DNA of 64,000 nt from Rudaea sp. 3F27F6 (GTDB lineage: Bacteria; Pseudomonadota; Gammaproteobacteria; Xanthomonadales; Rhodanobacteraceae): contig NZ_SCNG01000002.1 of assembly GCF_005503555.1 (NCBI RefSeq), positions 496,001 through 560,000 of the forward strand, in the 5' to 3' direction. Shown here in pieces: positions 8,659 through 20,346 of the stretch. The position numbers and the translations under genes are program-made. The notes beneath the pieces are model-generated. The model worked only from the letters and a program-made list of their open reading frames with translations, was not told the origin of the DNA and ran no database searches. Position 1 is the first letter of the stretch; every line of letters begins with the position of its first letter.

Positions 8659-10689
8659 TTACTTTCCTACCACCCACCACAACCCACCGAGCAGGAACAC
8701 CAGCCCGAGGATCATCGCGAACGCATAGGTGTACAGATATCCCGACTGCACCCAGCGCACGACGCCTGCGACGCGCGCAACCGCACTCGCCGAACCGTCG
8801 ATCAGCACGTTGTCGATCACGCCGACATCGCCGCCCTTCCACAACCCGCGTCCCAGCGCGATGCTGCCGCGCGCGAAAACGGCCTGGTAGATCGGATCGA
8901 ACCAATACTTCTTGTCGAGCATGTTCCAGATCGGATGCAGCGCGCTTTTCGCCTTGTCGGCGATCGACGGGTTGAACAGATAGATATAGGTCGCGAGCAG
9001 GAAGCCGCCGAAGGCCAGCCAGAACGGCGGTTGGGTCAAACCATGCAGCGCCATCGCCAGCCAGCCGTGGAAATCATGTGCGCCCTCGCCTTCCGCATGC
9101 GCGACGTGGATCGCGCTGCCGAAGTAGTCGCCGTACAGCATCGCGCCGACGGTCAGCGCACCGATGACGATCGACGGAATCGCCAACGCCATCAGCGGCC
9201 AGGTCACGACGGCCGGCGACTCGTGCGGCTCGTGCGCAAGATGGCCCGGCTCCTGATGGCCGTGGTCGTCGTGATCGCCGTGTCCATGACCGTGGCCGTG
9301 GTCGACGACAAAACGCTCTTTGCCGTGGAAGGTCAAATAGAGCAAACGGAAACTGTAGAACGCGGTGACGAAGACGCCGAGCAGCACGCACCAGTACGCA
9401 TAGTGCTGAATCCAACCGCCGTGTTCCGAAGCCTCTTTCACGGCTTCGATAATCGCATCCTTCGAATAGAACCCGGCAAAGCCCGGCATGCCGGTCAACG
9501 CCAGCGTACCGATCCAGGCGGTGATGAAGGTGATCGGCATGTACTTGCGCAGGCCGCCCATGTAGCGCATGTCCTGCTCGTGGTGCATGGCGATGATGAC
9601 CGAGCCGGCGCCGAGGAACAGCAGCGCCTTGAAGAACGCGTGGGTCATCAGGTGGAATACCGCAGCCGAATACGCCGACACGCCGAGCGCCGCGGTCATA
9701 TAGCCGAGCTGCGACAGGGTCGAGTAGGCGACGACGCGCTTGATGTCGTTCTGCACGATGCCGATCAGGCCGGTGAAGAACGCGGTCGTCGCACCGATCA
9801 CGAGAACGAAGGACAGCGCCGTTTCCGACAGCTCGAACAGCGGCGACATGCGCGCGACCATGAAGATGCCCGCGGTCACCATCGTCGCGGCATGGATCAG
9901 CGCCGAGATCGGCGTCGGGCCTTCCATCGAATCGGGCAGCCACACGTGCAGCGGCACCTGCGCCGATTTGCCCATCGCGCCGATGAACAGGCAGATGCAG
10001 ATCACGCTCGCCGCCGACCAGGCGCTGCCGCTGACGATCTCGATGGTCTTGCCGTTCAGCGCGTCGGTGTGCGCGAACACGGTTGCGTAGTCGAGCGAAT
10101 GGAAAAAATACAGCACGCCGGCGATGCCGAGCAGGAAGCCGAAGTCGCCGACGCGGTTGACCAGGAACGCCTTCATGTTGGCGAAGACCGCGGTCGGCCG
10201 CTTGAACCAGAAACCGATCAGCAGATACGAGACGAGACCGACCGCTTCCCAGCCGAAGAACAACTGCAGGAAGTTGTTACTCATCACGAGCATCAGCATC
10301 GAAAACGTGAACAGCGCGATGTAGCTGAAGAAACGCTGGTAACCGTCGTCTTCGGCCATATAGCCGATCGTGTAGACGTGCACCATCAGCGAGACGAAGG
10401 TGACCACGACCATCATCATCGCGGTGAGCCGGTCGACGAGGAAGCCGACGTGCGCATCGATGCCGCCGACCTGCAGCCAGGTATAGAGATTCTCGTTGTA
10501 CGTCTGCGCGCCGCCCCAGACGAGCTGATAGAGCACGTAGAACGACAGCACGCACGACAGCGCGACGCCGGCGATCGTCACCGTATGCGCGCCGACGCGG
10601 CCAACCTGATGGCGGAAGATGCCGGCGATGATCGCGCCGACCAGCGGCGCGAGAGCGATGATAAGCAGGATGGTGGGATTGAGACTCAT
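8659..10689 (-). CDS. nuoL: NADH-quinone oxidoreductase subunit L
   Basis: This is the largest antiporter-like subunit of complex I, with the long lateral helix at its C-terminus. The product is 676 aa. Landmarks include FFGWEAVGLVSYLLIGFW, GKSAQVPLHVWLPDSMEGPT with the channel Lys, and NDIKRVVAYSTLSQLGYM. A loop at about residues 460-490 is strikingly histidine-rich (HGHGHGHGDHDDHGH and more), which is longer than usual in this family. The gene begins 5 nt after the nuoK stop. Confidence 0.97.
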   Translation of the reverse strand: MSLNPTILLIIALAPLVGAIIAGIFRHQVGRVGAHTVTIAGVALSCVLSFYVLYQLVWGGAQTYNENLYTWLQVGGIDAHVGFLVDRLTAMMMVVVTFVSLMVHVYTIGYMAEDDGYQRFFSYIALFTFSMLMLVMSNNFLQLFFGWEAVGLVSYLLIGFWFKRPTAVFANMKAFLVNRVGDFGFLLGIAGVLYFFHSLDYATVFAHTDALNGKTIEIVSGSAWSAASVICICLFIGAMGKSAQVPLHVWLPDSMEGPTPISALIHAATMVTAGIFMVARMSPLFELSETALSFVLVIGATTAFFTGLIGIVQNDIKRVVAYSTLSQLGYMTAALGVSAYSAAVFHLMTHAFFKALLFLGAGSVIIAMHHEQDMRYMGGLRKYMPITFITAWIGTLALTGMPGFAGFYSKDAIIEAVKEASEHGGWIQHYAYWCVLLGVFVTAFYSFRLLYLTFHGKERFVVDHGHGHGHGDHDDHGHQEPGHLAHEPHESPAVVTWPLMALAIPSIVIGALTVGAMLYGDYFGSAIHVAHAEGEGAHDFHGWLAMALHGLTQPPFWLAFGGFLLATYIYLFNPSIADKAKSALHPIWNMLDKKYWFDPIYQAVFARGSIALGRGLWKGGDVGVIDNVLIDGSASAVARVAGVVRWVQSGYLYTYAFAMILGLVFLLGGLWWVVGK

Positions 10690-10694
10690 GCCTA

Positions 10695-11015
10695 TCAGCC
10701 TTTCATGCTATCGATTTCGCCGACGTTGATCGTCGCGCGGTTGCGGAACAGCACGACCAGGATCGCGAGACCGATCGCCGATTCCGCCGCCGCCACCGTG
10801 AGAATGAAGAACACGAACACCTGCCCGTCGACGTTGCCGAGAAAGCGCGAGAAGGCGACGAAGTTGGTGTTCACCGCAAGCAGCATCAGCTCGATCGACA
10901 TCAGCAGCACGATGACGTTCTTGCGGTTGATGAAGATGCCGGCCACGGAAATGCAGAACAGGATCGCGCCGAGCACGATGTAATGCGACAAGGTGATCTG
11001 GGACAAAGCGTTCAC
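10695..11015 (-). CDS. nuoK: NADH-quinone oxidoreductase subunit K
   Basis: Small membrane subunit of complex I with three transmembrane helices and conserved membrane glutamates ([17 protein letters not shown]). The product is 106 aa. The GTG at 11015 is chosen because it overlaps the nuoJ TGA in a GTGA junction and gives the usual length of about 100 residues. GGGAG lies about 10 nt upstream. Confidence 0.95.
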   Translation of the reverse strand: MNALSQITLSHYIVLGAILFCISVAGIFINRKNVIVLLMSIELMLLAVNTNFVAFSRFLGNVDGQVFVFFILTVAAAESAIGLAILVVLFRNRATINVGEIDSMKG

Positions 11016-11620
11016 GGCGTCGAGGCTCCCTTGCTGGCACTTTCCATCTTGACGATGCGGATGCGCTCGCTCGCCTTGACCGCGACCTGCTTGGCCGGGT
11101 TCTGCGCCTTCACGCCGACGCGGCGGCGCAAAGTCAGCATGACCGCGGCGATCAGCGCCACAGTGAGGATCACCGCGGCGACTTCGAACGGCAGCAGAAA
11201 CTGAGTGAACAGCGCCTTGCCGAGCCAGGCTGTGTTCGACGCACCGGCCGGATCCGGCGGCAGCGTCTGCGCCGACATCACTTTCAGGCCGATCAGCATC
11301 AGCATCTCGGTCAGCATCACGAGCGCGACGATGGCGCCGACCGGCAGATAGCGTACGAAACCCTCGCGCAGCGGCTCGATCTTGATGTCGAGCATCATCA
11401 CCACGAACAGGAACAGCACCATCACCGCGCCGACGTAGACGAGCACGAGCGCGATGGCGAGGAATTCGGCCTGCAGCAGCAGCCACAGCGCGGCGGCGGT
11501 GAAGAAAGTCAGCACGAGCAGCAGCGCTGCGTGCACGGAATTCTTCACCGTGATCACGCCGAGCGCGGCGACGGTCAGTACCGCGGCGAACAGGTAGAAC
11601 AGGATTAGTTCAAAACTCAT
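11012..11620 (-). CDS. nuoJ: NADH-quinone oxidoreductase subunit J
   Basis: Membrane subunit of complex I, 202 aa with five predicted helices. The conserved [27 protein letters not shown] segment contains the TM3 helix with the pi-bulge and tyrosine of the E-channel. The C-terminal 40 residues are basic and poorly conserved. Its stop overlaps the nuoK GTG start, indicating translational coupling. It is preceded by nuoI. Confidence 0.96.
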   Translation of the reverse strand: MSFELILFYLFAAVLTVAALGVITVKNSVHAALLLVLTFFTAAALWLLLQAEFLAIALVLVYVGAVMVLFLFVVMMLDIKIEPLREGFVRYLPVGAIVALVMLTEMLMLIGLKVMSAQTLPPDPAGASNTAWLGKALFTQFLLPFEVAAVILTVALIAAVMLTLRRRVGVKAQNPAKQVAVKASERIRIVKMESASKGASTP

Positions 11621-11643
11621 TTACGCCTCACCAACGTATCTGT

Positions 11644-12132
11644 TCAACGATAGGCCGCATCTTGCGCGCGCGCCGCCGCAATCTGGGATTCGAAGCGGTC
11701 GCCGATCGCAAGCAGCTGCGGCTTGGTCACGATGTTCTCGCCGCGCTTCTCGAAATGGTATTCGTGGATGTTCGTCTCGACGATCGAGTCGACCGGGCAG
11801 CTCTCTTCGCAGAAGCCGCAGTAGATGCACTTGAACAGGTCGATGTCGTAGCGCGTCGTACGGCGCGTGCCATCGGCACGCTGCTCCGAGTCGATCGTGA
11901 TCGCGAGCGCCGGGCACACCGCCTCGCACAGCTTGCACGCGATGCAGCGCTCCTCGCCGTTCGGATAGCGGCGCAGCGCATGCAGGCCGCGGAAACGATT
12001 CGACTGCGGAATCTTTTCCATCGGATAACGCATCGTGTACTTCGGCTTGAACATGTACCTGCCCGTCAGCGCGAGGCCCTTGAGCAGCTCAAGCAGAAAG
12101 AGGCTTTTGAAATAGCGAACGACAGCGGTCAT
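11644..12132 (-). CDS. nuoI: NADH-quinone oxidoreductase subunit I (two [4Fe-4S] ferredoxin)
   Basis: Peripheral-arm subunit carrying clusters N6a and N6b. The product is 162 aa. Both binding motifs are visible: [12 protein letters not shown] and [16 protein letters not shown]. Start at [19 protein letters not shown] (ATG at 12132), 5 nt beyond the nuoH stop. The N-terminal amphipathic helix is typical of the subunit. Confidence 0.97.
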   Translation of the reverse strand: MTAVVRYFKSLFLLELLKGLALTGRYMFKPKYTMRYPMEKIPQSNRFRGLHALRRYPNGEERCIACKLCEAVCPALAITIDSEQRADGTRRTTRYDIDLFKCIYCGFCEESCPVDSIVETNIHEYHFEKRGENIVTKPQLLAIGDRFESQIAAARAQDAAYR

Positions 12133-12137
12133 CTTGA

Positions 12138-13208
12138 TTACACCTTGCCCGGGCCGACGATATCGAAATACACCAGGCAGCCCGCAACGAGCACCCAGAC
12201 GATCGCGATCGGCACGAAGACTTTCCAACCCAGACGCATGATCTGGTCGTAGCGGTAGCGCGGGAACGCGGCGCGGAACCAGAGGTAGAAGAAAGCGAAG
12301 AAGAAGGCCTTGGCGAACAGCCACCACCAGCCCGGCGCACCGAGAACGGGGACGGACACCGGGAAGATCGAATTCCAGCCGCCGAGGAACAGCACCGCGG
12401 CGAGGAACGAGATCAGGATCATGTTCGCGTATTCGGTGAGGAAGAACACCGCGAACGGCGCGCCTGAATACTCAACGTGGAAGCCGGCGACGATTTCCGA
12501 CTCGCCTTCGGCCACGTCGAACGGCGCGCGGTTGGTCTCGGCGACGCCGGAAATAAAGTAGATCAGGAACAGCGGAAACAGCGGCAGCCAGAATCCGTTG
12601 AAAATGCCCCAGTGGCCCGACTGTGCGCGCACGATATCGGACAAATTCAAACTGCCCGCGCAGATCAGCACGCCGACGAGGGCCATGCCCATCGCGATTT
12701 CGTACGAGACCACCTGCGCGGCCGAACGCATCGCGCCGAGCATCGCGTACTTCGAGTTCGACGACCAGCCGGCGAGGATGATGCCGTAGACGCCGAGCGA
12801 GGTCATCGCGAGCAGATACAGCAGGCCGGCGTTGATGTCGGCAAGCACGACCTTGTCGTCGAACGGCACCACCGCCCAGGCGGCGAAAGCCGGCACCAGC
12901 GCGATCAGCGGCGCGATCACGAAAAGGAATTTGCTCGCTGCCTGCGGCATGAAGTATTCCTTCAGCAGCAGCTTGAACACGTCGGCGAACGTTTGCGCGA
13001 GGCCGGCCGGGCCGACGCTGTTCGGTCCCATGCGTACGTGCATCCAGCCGAGCACTTTGCGCTCCCACCAGACGTAGAGCGCGACGGACAGAATCACCGG
13101 CACGGCGATCGCGAGGATGCAGAGCACCAGCCAGACGACGAGGCCGAATGTGCCGAGCCCGTTGACCAACGGATCGTGGACCCAGGAATGGAAGAAATTG
13201 GAAAGCAC
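12138..13208 (-). CDS. nuoH: NADH-quinone oxidoreductase subunit H
   Basis: Membrane subunit that, with NuoB and NuoD, forms the quinone chamber of complex I. The product is 356 aa with eight or more transmembrane helices. The conserved loops [19 protein letters not shown] and [20 protein letters not shown] carry the charged residues of the E-channel. It starts 3 nt after the nuoG stop. Confidence 0.97.
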   Translation of the reverse strand: MLSNFFHSWVHDPLVNGLGTFGLVVWLVLCILAIAVPVILSVALYVWWERKVLGWMHVRMGPNSVGPAGLAQTFADVFKLLLKEYFMPQAASKFLFVIAPLIALVPAFAAWAVVPFDDKVVLADINAGLLYLLAMTSLGVYGIILAGWSSNSKYAMLGAMRSAAQVVSYEIAMGMALVGVLICAGSLNLSDIVRAQSGHWGIFNGFWLPLFPLFLIYFISGVAETNRAPFDVAEGESEIVAGFHVEYSGAPFAVFFLTEYANMILISFLAAVLFLGGWNSIFPVSVPVLGAPGWWWLFAKAFFFAFFYLWFRAAFPRYRYDQIMRLGWKVFVPIAIVWVLVAGCLVYFDIVGPGKV

Positions 13209-13211
13209 GCC

Positions 13212-15581
13212 TTAGGCCCTCGTTACCGTGACGGCGCCGCCATTGCCCGGCAGGCTGCGCGTTTCCGACCAAGTCTTTTCGATCCAGGCGCCGCCGCGCG
13301 GCACCGCGCGCGTGACCACGACCGGCAAGGTCGCCTCGCCTGCCCCGCCCGTGATCTTCGCCTTCGCTCCATTGCCGAGACCGAGCGCGAGCGCGTCCTC
13401 GGGATGGAGTCCGATCGAACACACGCCCGTGAGCGGATGCGCCTGCAAAGCCGGCGAACGGCGCAGCACCGCGTCGCCGCGGTAGATCGGCACGGTCGAG
13501 ATACGCTCGAACGAACCCGCTGCGACCGCAGCCGTGGCCGACGCGGCCAATCCGTTCGAAGGCGCCGCGGTGGATTTCGTCGCGGCCGCATCGGCGACCA
13601 GCGCACGCACTTCGCCGAATTCGTTGAAACCGAAACCGGGCAGACCGAGCGCAGCGCCGAGCGCACGCAGCACCTTCCAACCGGGCCGCGCATCGCCCGG
13701 CAGCTTCGCGCCAGAGGAAACCGTCTGCACGGCGCCGTCGATGTTCACGTAACTGCCGTCGACTTCCGGCGGCAGACCGATCGGCAGCACGGCATGCGCC
13801 GTGCGCTTCACGCCCGCACACGCATAAGCGCCGACGTAGACGCCGAAGGCCGCATTGCTGCGCGCCGCGTCGTAGGCTGCCGGCGAACTCGTGTCCTGCG
13901 AGCCGAGGTGATAGGTGACAAAAGCCTTGGTCGGCTGCGCGAGCAGTGCGACGCCGTTGCGCCCTTGTGCGCGCGGCAGCGCACCGACGCGCGCGAGGCC
14001 GACCGCATTCGCACCGTCGGCGAGTTCGTTGAACCCGCTGGTCGTGGCCTGTGCCAGGCACTTCGCGAGCGCACGCAGCAGCGACGCCTGAGCGTGATGC
14101 ACGGCATCGCTGCCGAACACGAGCACCGAGGTGCCGGCATCGCGCAGCACCTTGACCGTGGCGCGATGCGCATCGGTCGGTTTCGCTGCGTCGACCGCGC
14201 CGGCAAGATGCGCCGGAACGGTAGCGCCGCCTTCGCGCGCGGCCGCAACCAGTGCGGCCAGTTCGGCGGCCAGCTGCGACGGCAACGCGATGTGCTTGGC
14301 GACCAAATCGAAATTGAGATCGTGGTCGAGCGAATTGACCGCGTAGACCTTCGCGCCCTTTTTCCACGCCTTGCGGATGCGGTGGCTCAGCAGTGGCGCG
14401 TCGTGGCGCGGATTGCTGCCGACCAGGATCACGGCATTCGCCTTCTCGACCTGCGCGAGCGGCATTTCGAAGGTCGCGCCGAGCGGGCCGCCGTCGGCGA
14501 AATCCGCGACGCGCAAGCGATGGTCGATATTGTCGCTGCCGAGGCCGCGCACGATCTGCGCAAGCAGATGGCCTTCCTCACACGAGACGAACGGCGCAAC
14601 GAGCGCGCCGACATCGGCACCATGCTTCTTCAAACCGTCGGCGACGAATGCGATCGCTTCGTCCCACGACGTTTCGACGAGCTCACCGTTCTTGCGGATC
14701 ATCGGCTTGGTCGCGCGATCGTCCGCGTACAGACCCTGATGCGAATAGCGATCGCGGTCCGAGAGCCAGCATTCGTTGATCGCTTCGTTGTCGCGCGGCA
14801 CGGCACGCAGCACGTCGCCGCGGCGCGTATGCAGCCACAGGTTCGAGCCGAGCGCGTCGTGGTAGCCGATCGATTCGCGCGCAATCAATTCCCAGGCGCG
14901 CGCCTTGAAGCGGAACACCTTGTTGGTCAGCGCGCCGACCGGACAGACGTCGATGATGTTGCCGCCGAGTTCGCTGTCGATCGTCTTGCCGATATACGTG
15001 CCGATCTCCAGATGCTCGCCGCGGCCCATGCCGCCAAGTTCCGGCGAGCCGGCCACGTCGGTCATGAAGCGCACACAGCGCGTGCACTGAATGCAGCGCG
15101 TCATCTCGGTTTCGATCAGCGGACCGAGATCTTCGTCGGGAACGACGCGCTTGCGCTCGACGAAGCGCGACACCGATCGGCCGTAGCCCATCGACAGATC
15201 CTGCAGTTCGCACTCGCCGCCCTGATCGCAGATCGGGCAGTCGAGCGGATGGTTGATCAGCAGGAACTCCATCACGTTGCGCTGCGCAGACAGCGCCTTC
15301 TGCGACTGCGTCTTGATCTTCATGCCCTCGGCGACCGGGGTCGCGCAGGCGGGCTGCGGCTTCGGCATCGGCTTGCCGCCCATCTCGACCTCGACCATGC
15401 ACATGCGGCAGTTCGCGGCGATCGGCAGCTTCTCGTGATAGCAGAAGCGCGGGATCGGAATGCCGGCCTTGTCGGCACCGGCAATGATCATCGAATTCTT
15501 CGGAACCTGGAGCGCCTTGCCGTCGATTTCGATATTGACGAAATCGGGCGGCGCGGCGGGCGCGGTCGGCTGCGCACTCAT
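13212..15581 (-). CDS. nuoG: NADH-quinone oxidoreductase subunit G
   Basis: Iron-sulfur subunit of the electron input module. The product is 789 aa. The N-terminal [2Fe-2S] ligands are in [19 protein letters not shown] and PQPACATPV; a His-Cys3 [4Fe-4S] site lies in [18 protein letters not shown], and a further set in [12 protein letters not shown] molybdopterin-oxidoreductase-like domain fills the rest. ATG at 15581 overlaps the nuoF TGA (ATGA). The last 130 residues are less conserved and Ala-rich. Confidence 0.96.
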   Translation of the reverse strand: MSAQPTAPAAPPDFVNIEIDGKALQVPKNSMIIAGADKAGIPIPRFCYHEKLPIAANCRMCMVEVEMGGKPMPKPQPACATPVAEGMKIKTQSQKALSAQRNVMEFLLINHPLDCPICDQGGECELQDLSMGYGRSVSRFVERKRVVPDEDLGPLIETEMTRCIQCTRCVRFMTDVAGSPELGGMGRGEHLEIGTYIGKTIDSELGGNIIDVCPVGALTNKVFRFKARAWELIARESIGYHDALGSNLWLHTRRGDVLRAVPRDNEAINECWLSDRDRYSHQGLYADDRATKPMIRKNGELVETSWDEAIAFVADGLKKHGADVGALVAPFVSCEEGHLLAQIVRGLGSDNIDHRLRVADFADGGPLGATFEMPLAQVEKANAVILVGSNPRHDAPLLSHRIRKAWKKGAKVYAVNSLDHDLNFDLVAKHIALPSQLAAELAALVAAAREGGATVPAHLAGAVDAAKPTDAHRATVKVLRDAGTSVLVFGSDAVHHAQASLLRALAKCLAQATTSGFNELADGANAVGLARVGALPRAQGRNGVALLAQPTKAFVTYHLGSQDTSSPAAYDAARSNAAFGVYVGAYACAGVKRTAHAVLPIGLPPEVDGSYVNIDGAVQTVSSGAKLPGDARPGWKVLRALGAALGLPGFGFNEFGEVRALVADAAATKSTAAPSNGLAASATAAVAAGSFERISTVPIYRGDAVLRRSPALQAHPLTGVCSIGLHPEDALALGLGNGAKAKITGGAGEATLPVVVTRAVPRGGAWIEKTWSETRSLPGNGGAVTVTRA

Positions 15582-16888
15582 GCTGCGACTCCCATCGGCG
15601 CATCGACGATCGAGCGTCCGTTCTTGATGTAATACTCGAACTCGGACCAGAACTGGCGCAGGAAACCCTGCACCGGCCACGCGGCGGCTTCGCCGAACGC
15701 GCAGATCGTATGGCCTTCGATTTGTCCCGCCGCCGATTTCAGCATGTCGAGATCGCCGAGCTGGGCCTTGCCCTCGACAATGCGCGTGAGCATGCGGTAC
15801 ATCCAGCCGGTGCCTTCGCGGCATGGTGTGCACTGGCCGCAGGATTCGGCGTAGTAGAAGCGGCTGATGCGGTGGCAGGCGCGCACCATGCAGGTCGTCT
15901 CGTCCATGACGATGACGGCGCCGGAACCGAGGCCCGATCCGGCCTTCTGGATCGCGTCGTAGTCCATGGTCAGGCCCATCATCGTCTCGGCGGTCAGCAC
16001 CGGCATCGACGATCCGCCCGGAATCACCGCCTTGAGCTTGTGGCCGTTGCGCACACCGCCGGCCATTTCAAGCAGATCCTTGAACGGCGTGCCGAGCTTG
16101 ATCTCGAAATTGCCGGGCTTGTTGACGTGGCCCGACACGGAAAAGATCTTCGGGCCGCCGTTGTTCGGCTTACCTTGGTTGAGAAACCACTCGGCGCCCT
16201 TGGTCAGAATCTTCGGCACCGACGCGTAGGTCTCGGTGTTGTTGATCGTGGTCGGCTTGCCGTACAGGCCGAAACCGGCCGGGAACGGCGGCTTGAAGCG
16301 CGGCTGCCCCTTCTTGCCTTCGAGCGATTCCATCAGCGCGGTTTCTTCGCCGCAGATGTAAGCGCCGGCGCCAAGCGCGGTATAGATGTCGACATCGATG
16401 CCGCTGCCGCCGATGTTCTTGCCGAGCAGGCCCGCAGCGTAGGCTTCCTTGAGCGCCGCTTCGAAATGCTCGAACGGTTCATGGTGGAATTCGCCGCGCA
16501 GGTAGTTGTAGGCCACAGTCGAACCGGTCGCGTAGCAGGCGATTGCCAGCCCTTCGACGACCGAATGCGGGTTGTAGCGCAGGATGTCGCGGTCCTTGCA
16601 GGTTCCCGGCTCGGACTCGTCCGAGTTGCACAGGATGTACTTCTGCATCGCGCCTTTCGGCATGAACGACCATTTCAAGCCGGTCGGAAAGCCGGCGCCG
16701 CCGCGGCCGCGCAGCGAGCTTTTCTTCAGCTCGTCGACGATCGAAGCCGGATCGGGTTTCTCGGCGAGAATCTTTTTCCACGCCTGATAACCGTCGACTT
16801 TCAGATAGCTGTCCATCGACCAGGGCTGATCGAAATGCAGCGTCGTATAGACGACTTGATGTTCCTGCGGTGCGGGACCTACAGCCAT
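15578..16888 (-). CDS. nuoF: NADH-quinone oxidoreductase subunit F (NADH- and FMN-binding)
   Basis: This is the NADH dehydrogenase flavoprotein of complex I. The product is 436 aa, with the glycine-rich NADH/FMN motifs [17 protein letters not shown] and [21 protein letters not shown] and the [4Fe-4S] motif [23 protein letters not shown] precedes the ATG. The 136-nt gap to nuoE holds a paired palindromic repeat. The stop overlaps the nuoG start. Confidence 0.98.
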   Translation of the reverse strand: MAVGPAPQEHQVVYTTLHFDQPWSMDSYLKVDGYQAWKKILAEKPDPASIVDELKKSSLRGRGGAGFPTGLKWSFMPKGAMQKYILCNSDESEPGTCKDRDILRYNPHSVVEGLAIACYATGSTVAYNYLRGEFHHEPFEHFEAALKEAYAAGLLGKNIGGSGIDVDIYTALGAGAYICGEETALMESLEGKKGQPRFKPPFPAGFGLYGKPTTINNTETYASVPKILTKGAEWFLNQGKPNNGGPKIFSVSGHVNKPGNFEIKLGTPFKDLLEMAGGVRNGHKLKAVIPGGSSMPVLTAETMMGLTMDYDAIQKAGSGLGSGAVIVMDETTCMVRACHRISRFYYAESCGQCTPCREGTGWMYRMLTRIVEGKAQLGDLDMLKSAAGQIEGHTICAFGEAAAWPVQGFLRQFWSEFEYYIKNGRSIVDAPMGVAA

Positions 16889-16910
16889 GCTTCTTACCTT
16901 TTAGCCTTTG

Positions 16911-17000
16911 CTCGTCATTCCCGCGAAAGCGGGAATCCAGCCCTTGCTTCGAAAAGCATGAAAAGAAAAAGCTGGATTCCCGCTTTCGCGGGAATGACGG
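16911..17000. repeat. Paired palindromic repeat, ATTCCCGC family, in the nuoE-nuoF gap
   Basis: CTCGTCATTCCCGCGAAAGC at one end is mirrored by GCTTTCGCGGGAATGACG at the other, with GGAATCCAG and CTGGATTCC facing inward. The composite is a near-perfect inverted repeat of about 90 bp, the least degraded copy in the window. Confidence 0.9.
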
Positions 17001-17024
17001 CATTTTTCCTTTCTGCTCTTGTTG

Positions 17025-17552
17025 CTACTTCAACCCATCCAGAATCTCGTCGACCGACTCCGGCGTCAGCTTCTCGTGATAGTGGCCGTTGACCACCATC
17101 ATCGGCGCGCCGCAGCAAGCCGCGAGGCATTCCTCTTCCTGTTTCAGATAGACGCGGCCGTCGGGCGTCGACTCGCCGACCTTGATGCCGAGCTTCTTCT
17201 CGCAATGCTTCAAGATGCCTTCGCCGCCGTTCAGCCAGCACGAGATATTCGTGCACACCGCGACGTTGTTGCGTCCGACCGGCGTGGTCTCGAACATCGA
17301 GTAGAAGCTCGCGACTTCGTAACCCCACACCGCCGGCAGACCGAGATACTTCGTCACCGCCGTGATCAGTTCGTCGGTCAGATAACCGTTGTTCTGTTCC
17401 TGCGCGGCGAACAGCGCCTGAATCAGCGCGGAGCGCTTGCGATCCGGCGGAAACTTGGTCAGCCAATGGTCGATATGCTCGCGCGTGTGCTGGTTGAGCA
17501 CGACGAGCGGATCGACGTCCTTGACTTCGGCGTAGTGGCCAGTGGCTTTCAT
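17025..17552 (-). CDS. nuoE: NADH-quinone oxidoreductase subunit E ([2Fe-2S])
   Basis: 24-kDa-type subunit of the NADH input module. The product is 175 aa, with the thioredoxin-like fold and the four [2Fe-2S] cysteines in CTNISCW and ECLAACCGAP. An AAGGT ribosome-binding site lies nine bases upstream of the ATG. It begins 13 nt after the nuoD stop. Confidence 0.97.
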   Translation of the reverse strand: MKATGHYAEVKDVDPLVVLNQHTREHIDHWLTKFPPDRKRSALIQALFAAQEQNNGYLTDELITAVTKYLGLPAVWGYEVASFYSMFETTPVGRNNVAVCTNISCWLNGGEGILKHCEKKLGIKVGESTPDGRVYLKQEEECLAACCGAPMMVVNGHYHEKLTPESVDEILDGLK

Positions 17553-17565
17553 CTTCTAAATACCT

Positions 17566-18819
17566 TTAGCGGTCGATCTCGCCGAACACGACATCGTAGG
17601 TGCCGATCATCGCGACGACGTCGGGCAGCATGTGGCCGCGCACGATCGCGTCCATCGACGACAGATGCGCGAAGCCCGGCGCGCGCAGCTTGACGCGGAA
17701 CGGCTTGTTTGCGCCGTCCGAAATCAGATAGCAGCCGAACTCGCCCTTCGGCGCCTCGACCGCGGCATAGGTTTCACCCGCGGGCACGCTGTAGCCTTCG
17801 CTGAACAGTTTGAAGTGATGGATCAGCGCTTCCATGTCGTCCTTCATCTCGACACGGTGCGGCGGCGCGACCTTGAAGTTACGCACGATCACGTCGCCCG
17901 GATTCTTCTTCAGCCATTCCACACACTGCGCGATGATGCGGTTGGACTGGCGCATTTCCTCGACGCGCACGAGATAGCGGTCGTAGCAGTCGCCCTTCAC
18001 GCCGACCGGAATGTCGAAATCCATCTTGTGGTACATCGCGTAGGGCTGCTTCTTGCGCAGATCCCACTCGATGCCCGAGCCGCGCAGCATTGGCCCGGTC
18101 ATGCCCCAGGCCAGAGCCTGCTCGGGCGGCACCACGCCGATGCCGACCGTGCGCTGCTTCCAGATGCGGTTGTCAGTCAGCAGGGTTTCGTATTCGTCGA
18201 CCTTGGTCGGAAAATCCTTGGTGAAGGCCTCGAGATAATCGAGCATCGAGCCTTCGCGCCACTCGTTGCGCTGCTTGAGATCGTTGCCTTTGTGCCAGCG
18301 CGACTCCTTGTACTGCGGCATGCGGTCGGGCAGATCGCGATAGACGCCGCCGGGGCGATAGTAGGTCGCGTGCATGCGCGCGCCCGACACTGCCTCGTAG
18401 CAGTCCATCAGCTCTTCACGCTCGCGGAACGCATAGAGGAACACCGCCATCGCGCCAAGGTCGAGCGCGTTCGAGCCGATCCACATCAGGTGGTTCAGGA
18501 TGCGCGTGATCTCGTCGAACATCGTGCGGATGTATTGCGCACGCACCGGCACATCGACGCCGAGCAAGGTCTCGATCGCGCGCACGTAGGCGTGCTCGTT
18601 GCACATCATCGACACGTAGTCGAGACGGTCCATGTAACCGATCGACTGGTTGAACGGCTTCGACTCGGCGAGCTTTTCGGTGCCGCGATGCAGAAGACCG
18701 ACGTGCGGGTCGGCACGCTGGATCACTTCGCCGTCGAGTTCGAGCACGAGGCGCAGCACGCCGTGCGCAGCGGGATGCTGCGGGCCGAAGTTGATCGTGT
18801 AATTTTTGATTTCTTGCAT
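17566..18819 (-). CDS. nuoD: NADH-quinone oxidoreductase subunit D
   Basis: 49-kDa-type subunit that lines the quinone site with NuoB. The product is 417 aa and begins at [20 protein letters not shown], with the characteristic quinone-site His in [12 protein letters not shown] and the RGTEKLAE motif. It is not fused to nuoC, unlike in E. coli. The 133-nt gap to nuoC contains a repeat of the CCACGGATT family. Confidence 0.98.
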   Translation of the reverse strand: MQEIKNYTINFGPQHPAAHGVLRLVLELDGEVIQRADPHVGLLHRGTEKLAESKPFNQSIGYMDRLDYVSMMCNEHAYVRAIETLLGVDVPVRAQYIRTMFDEITRILNHLMWIGSNALDLGAMAVFLYAFREREELMDCYEAVSGARMHATYYRPGGVYRDLPDRMPQYKESRWHKGNDLKQRNEWREGSMLDYLEAFTKDFPTKVDEYETLLTDNRIWKQRTVGIGVVPPEQALAWGMTGPMLRGSGIEWDLRKKQPYAMYHKMDFDIPVGVKGDCYDRYLVRVEEMRQSNRIIAQCVEWLKKNPGDVIVRNFKVAPPHRVEMKDDMEALIHHFKLFSEGYSVPAGETYAAVEAPKGEFGCYLISDGANKPFRVKLRAPGFAHLSSMDAIVRGHMLPDVVAMIGTYDVVFGEIDR

Positions 18820-18838
18820 AACGAATCAAAGCCTATTT

Positions 18839-18941
18839 GCCACGGATTACGCGGATGAACACGGATAAAGCAAAAGCTGGACTGTGGAACCTTGCTTCAT
18901 TTCGCTCGTTCTTGATCCGTGCTATCCGTGTAATCCGTGGC
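18839..18941. repeat. Palindromic repeat, CCACGGATT family, in the nuoC-nuoD gap
   Basis: The left end GCCACGGATTACGCGGATG and ACACGGATAAAGC are answered on the right by GATCCGTGCTATCCGTG and TAATCCGTGGC, giving a hairpin of about 100 bp. Related copies lie at 56990-57076, 61432-61518 and, more degraded, 58064-58165 and 63681-63770. Confidence 0.87.
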
Positions 18942-18952
18942 GAAAATTTTCT

Positions 18953-19723
18953 TTATTTGTTTGCTGCAGAAGTCGCAGCCGTCTCGGCAGCGGCCTGGTC
19001 GTAACGCGAATCGTTGCGCACGGTGCGCGGCACGCCGACGCGCGGCTCGACGCTGGTCACCGGCTCGTAGATCACGCGGCCGAGTTCCTCGTCGTAGCGC
19101 ACCTCGACGTTGCCGATCAGCGGGAAATCCTTGCGGAACGGATGGCCGACGAAACCGTAGTCGGTGAGGATGCGGCGCAGATCCGGATGGCCTTCGAAAA
19201 CGATGCCGAACAGGTCGAACGCCTCGCGCTCGAACCAGTTCACGCCCGGCCAGATGGCAGTCAGCGACGGCACCACCGGTAGCGCATCGTCCTGCGCATG
19301 GCAGCGGATGCGTACACGCTGGTTGTTCTTGATCGAAAGCAGATGCGCGACCGCGGCGAAACGCTTGTGCCCCATGCCGATCAACGGGCGGTTCGACCAT
19401 TGGAAACGGCCCGGGCCCTCGCCTTCGACGCCGCGCGAGAAGCCGGTCCACGACACGTCGGTCGTGTCCCACTCGGCTTGGCCGTAGCTGAGGTAATCGA
19501 CGCCGCAGACATCGACCGCCTGCTCGAAGTGGAAATCGGCCTCGTCGCGCAGCGCCTGCGCCACGGCGAGCCAGTTTTCCGGCAGCACTTCGACGACGGT
19601 TTCGCCGAGCGATTCGTCGGCGGAGATGATCTTGGCACCGAGCCGCGCAGCGATGCGCTGCGCCAGCGTCACGGGCGCCGCAGGGGCCTCAGCGGAAGCG
19701 GAAGTGGCGGGCGTGTCGCTCAT
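18953..19723 (-). CDS. nuoC: NADH-quinone oxidoreductase subunit C
   Basis: 30-kDa-type peripheral subunit of complex I. The product is 256 aa, with the signature [22 protein letters not shown] and [15 protein letters not shown]. An N-terminal extension of about 20 Ala/Thr/Pro residues and a C-terminal Ala-rich tail flank the conserved core. ATG at 19723 overlaps the nuoB TGA (ATGA). Confidence 0.97.
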   Translation of the reverse strand: MSDTPATSASAEAPAAPVTLAQRIAARLGAKIISADESLGETVVEVLPENWLAVAQALRDEADFHFEQAVDVCGVDYLSYGQAEWDTTDVSWTGFSRGVEGEGPGRFQWSNRPLIGMGHKRFAAVAHLLSIKNNQRVRIRCHAQDDALPVVPSLTAIWPGVNWFEREAFDLFGIVFEGHPDLRRILTDYGFVGHPFRKDFPLIGNVEVRYDEELGRVIYEPVTSVEPRVGVPRTVRNDSRYDQAAAETAATSAANK

Positions 19724-20346
19724 GTGCGCGCAATGACGTTGTTGATGACGACCTGCTTCTGCGGCGACTTGCTCGTCGCGATCTGCTTTTCGCCGATCGG
19801 GCTGCTGCGGCGAATCTTCTTCTGCAATTGCAGGATGCCGTAGATCAGCGCCTCGGCGGTCGGCGGACAGCCCGGCACGTAGACGTCGACCGGCACGATG
19901 CGGTCACAGCCGCGCACGACGGCGTAGGAATAGTGGTAATAGCCGCCGCCGTTCGCGCACGAGCCCATCGAGATGACCCACTTCGGATCGGGCATCTGGT
20001 CGTAGACGCGGCGCAATGCCGGCGCCATCTTGTTGACCAGCGTGCCGGCCACGATCATCACGTCGGACTGGCGCGGACTCGGACGGAACACGACGCCGTA
20101 GCGGTCGAGGTCGAGGCGCGCCGCACCAGCGTGCATCATCTCGACCGCACAGCAGGCCAGGCCGAACGTCATCGGCCACATCGAGCCGGTGCGCGCCCAG
20201 TTGATCAGGCCGTCGAGCGATGCCGTGACGAAGCCGCGCTCGAGCAGCGGATTGCCCTCACCCGGACGCAGGATGTCTTCCACCGGACCGGTCGCAACCG
20301 GATTGGTGAACAGATTTTTTTCGATGGTGGTTTCGGTTGCGCTCAT
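19720..20346 (-). CDS. nuoB: NADH-quinone oxidoreductase subunit B ([4Fe-4S] N2)
   Basis: PSST-type subunit carrying cluster N2, the last donor to quinone. The product is 208 aa. The tandem cysteines in LACCAVEMM and the later [10 protein letters not shown] and [11 protein letters not shown] supply the four ligands. The C-terminal basic tail is longer than in the E. coli protein. It starts 109 nt after nuoA, and that gap is exactly filled by a 38-codon ORF. Confidence 0.98.
   Translation of the reverse strand: MSATETTIEKNLFTNPVATGPVEDILRPGEGNPLLERGFVTASLDGLINWARTGSMWPMTFGLACCAVEMMHAGAARLDLDRYGVVFRPSPRQSDVMIVAGTLVNKMAPALRRVYDQMPDPKWVISMGSCANGGGYYHYSYAVVRGCDRIVPVDVYVPGCPPTAEALIYGILQLQKKIRRSSPIGEKQIATSKSPQKQVVINNVIART

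Noticed and set aside
12477-15632. Open frame of 1051 codons on the plus strand opposite nuoG/nuoH
   Set aside because: Antisense shadow of well-supported nuo genes; composition bias only.
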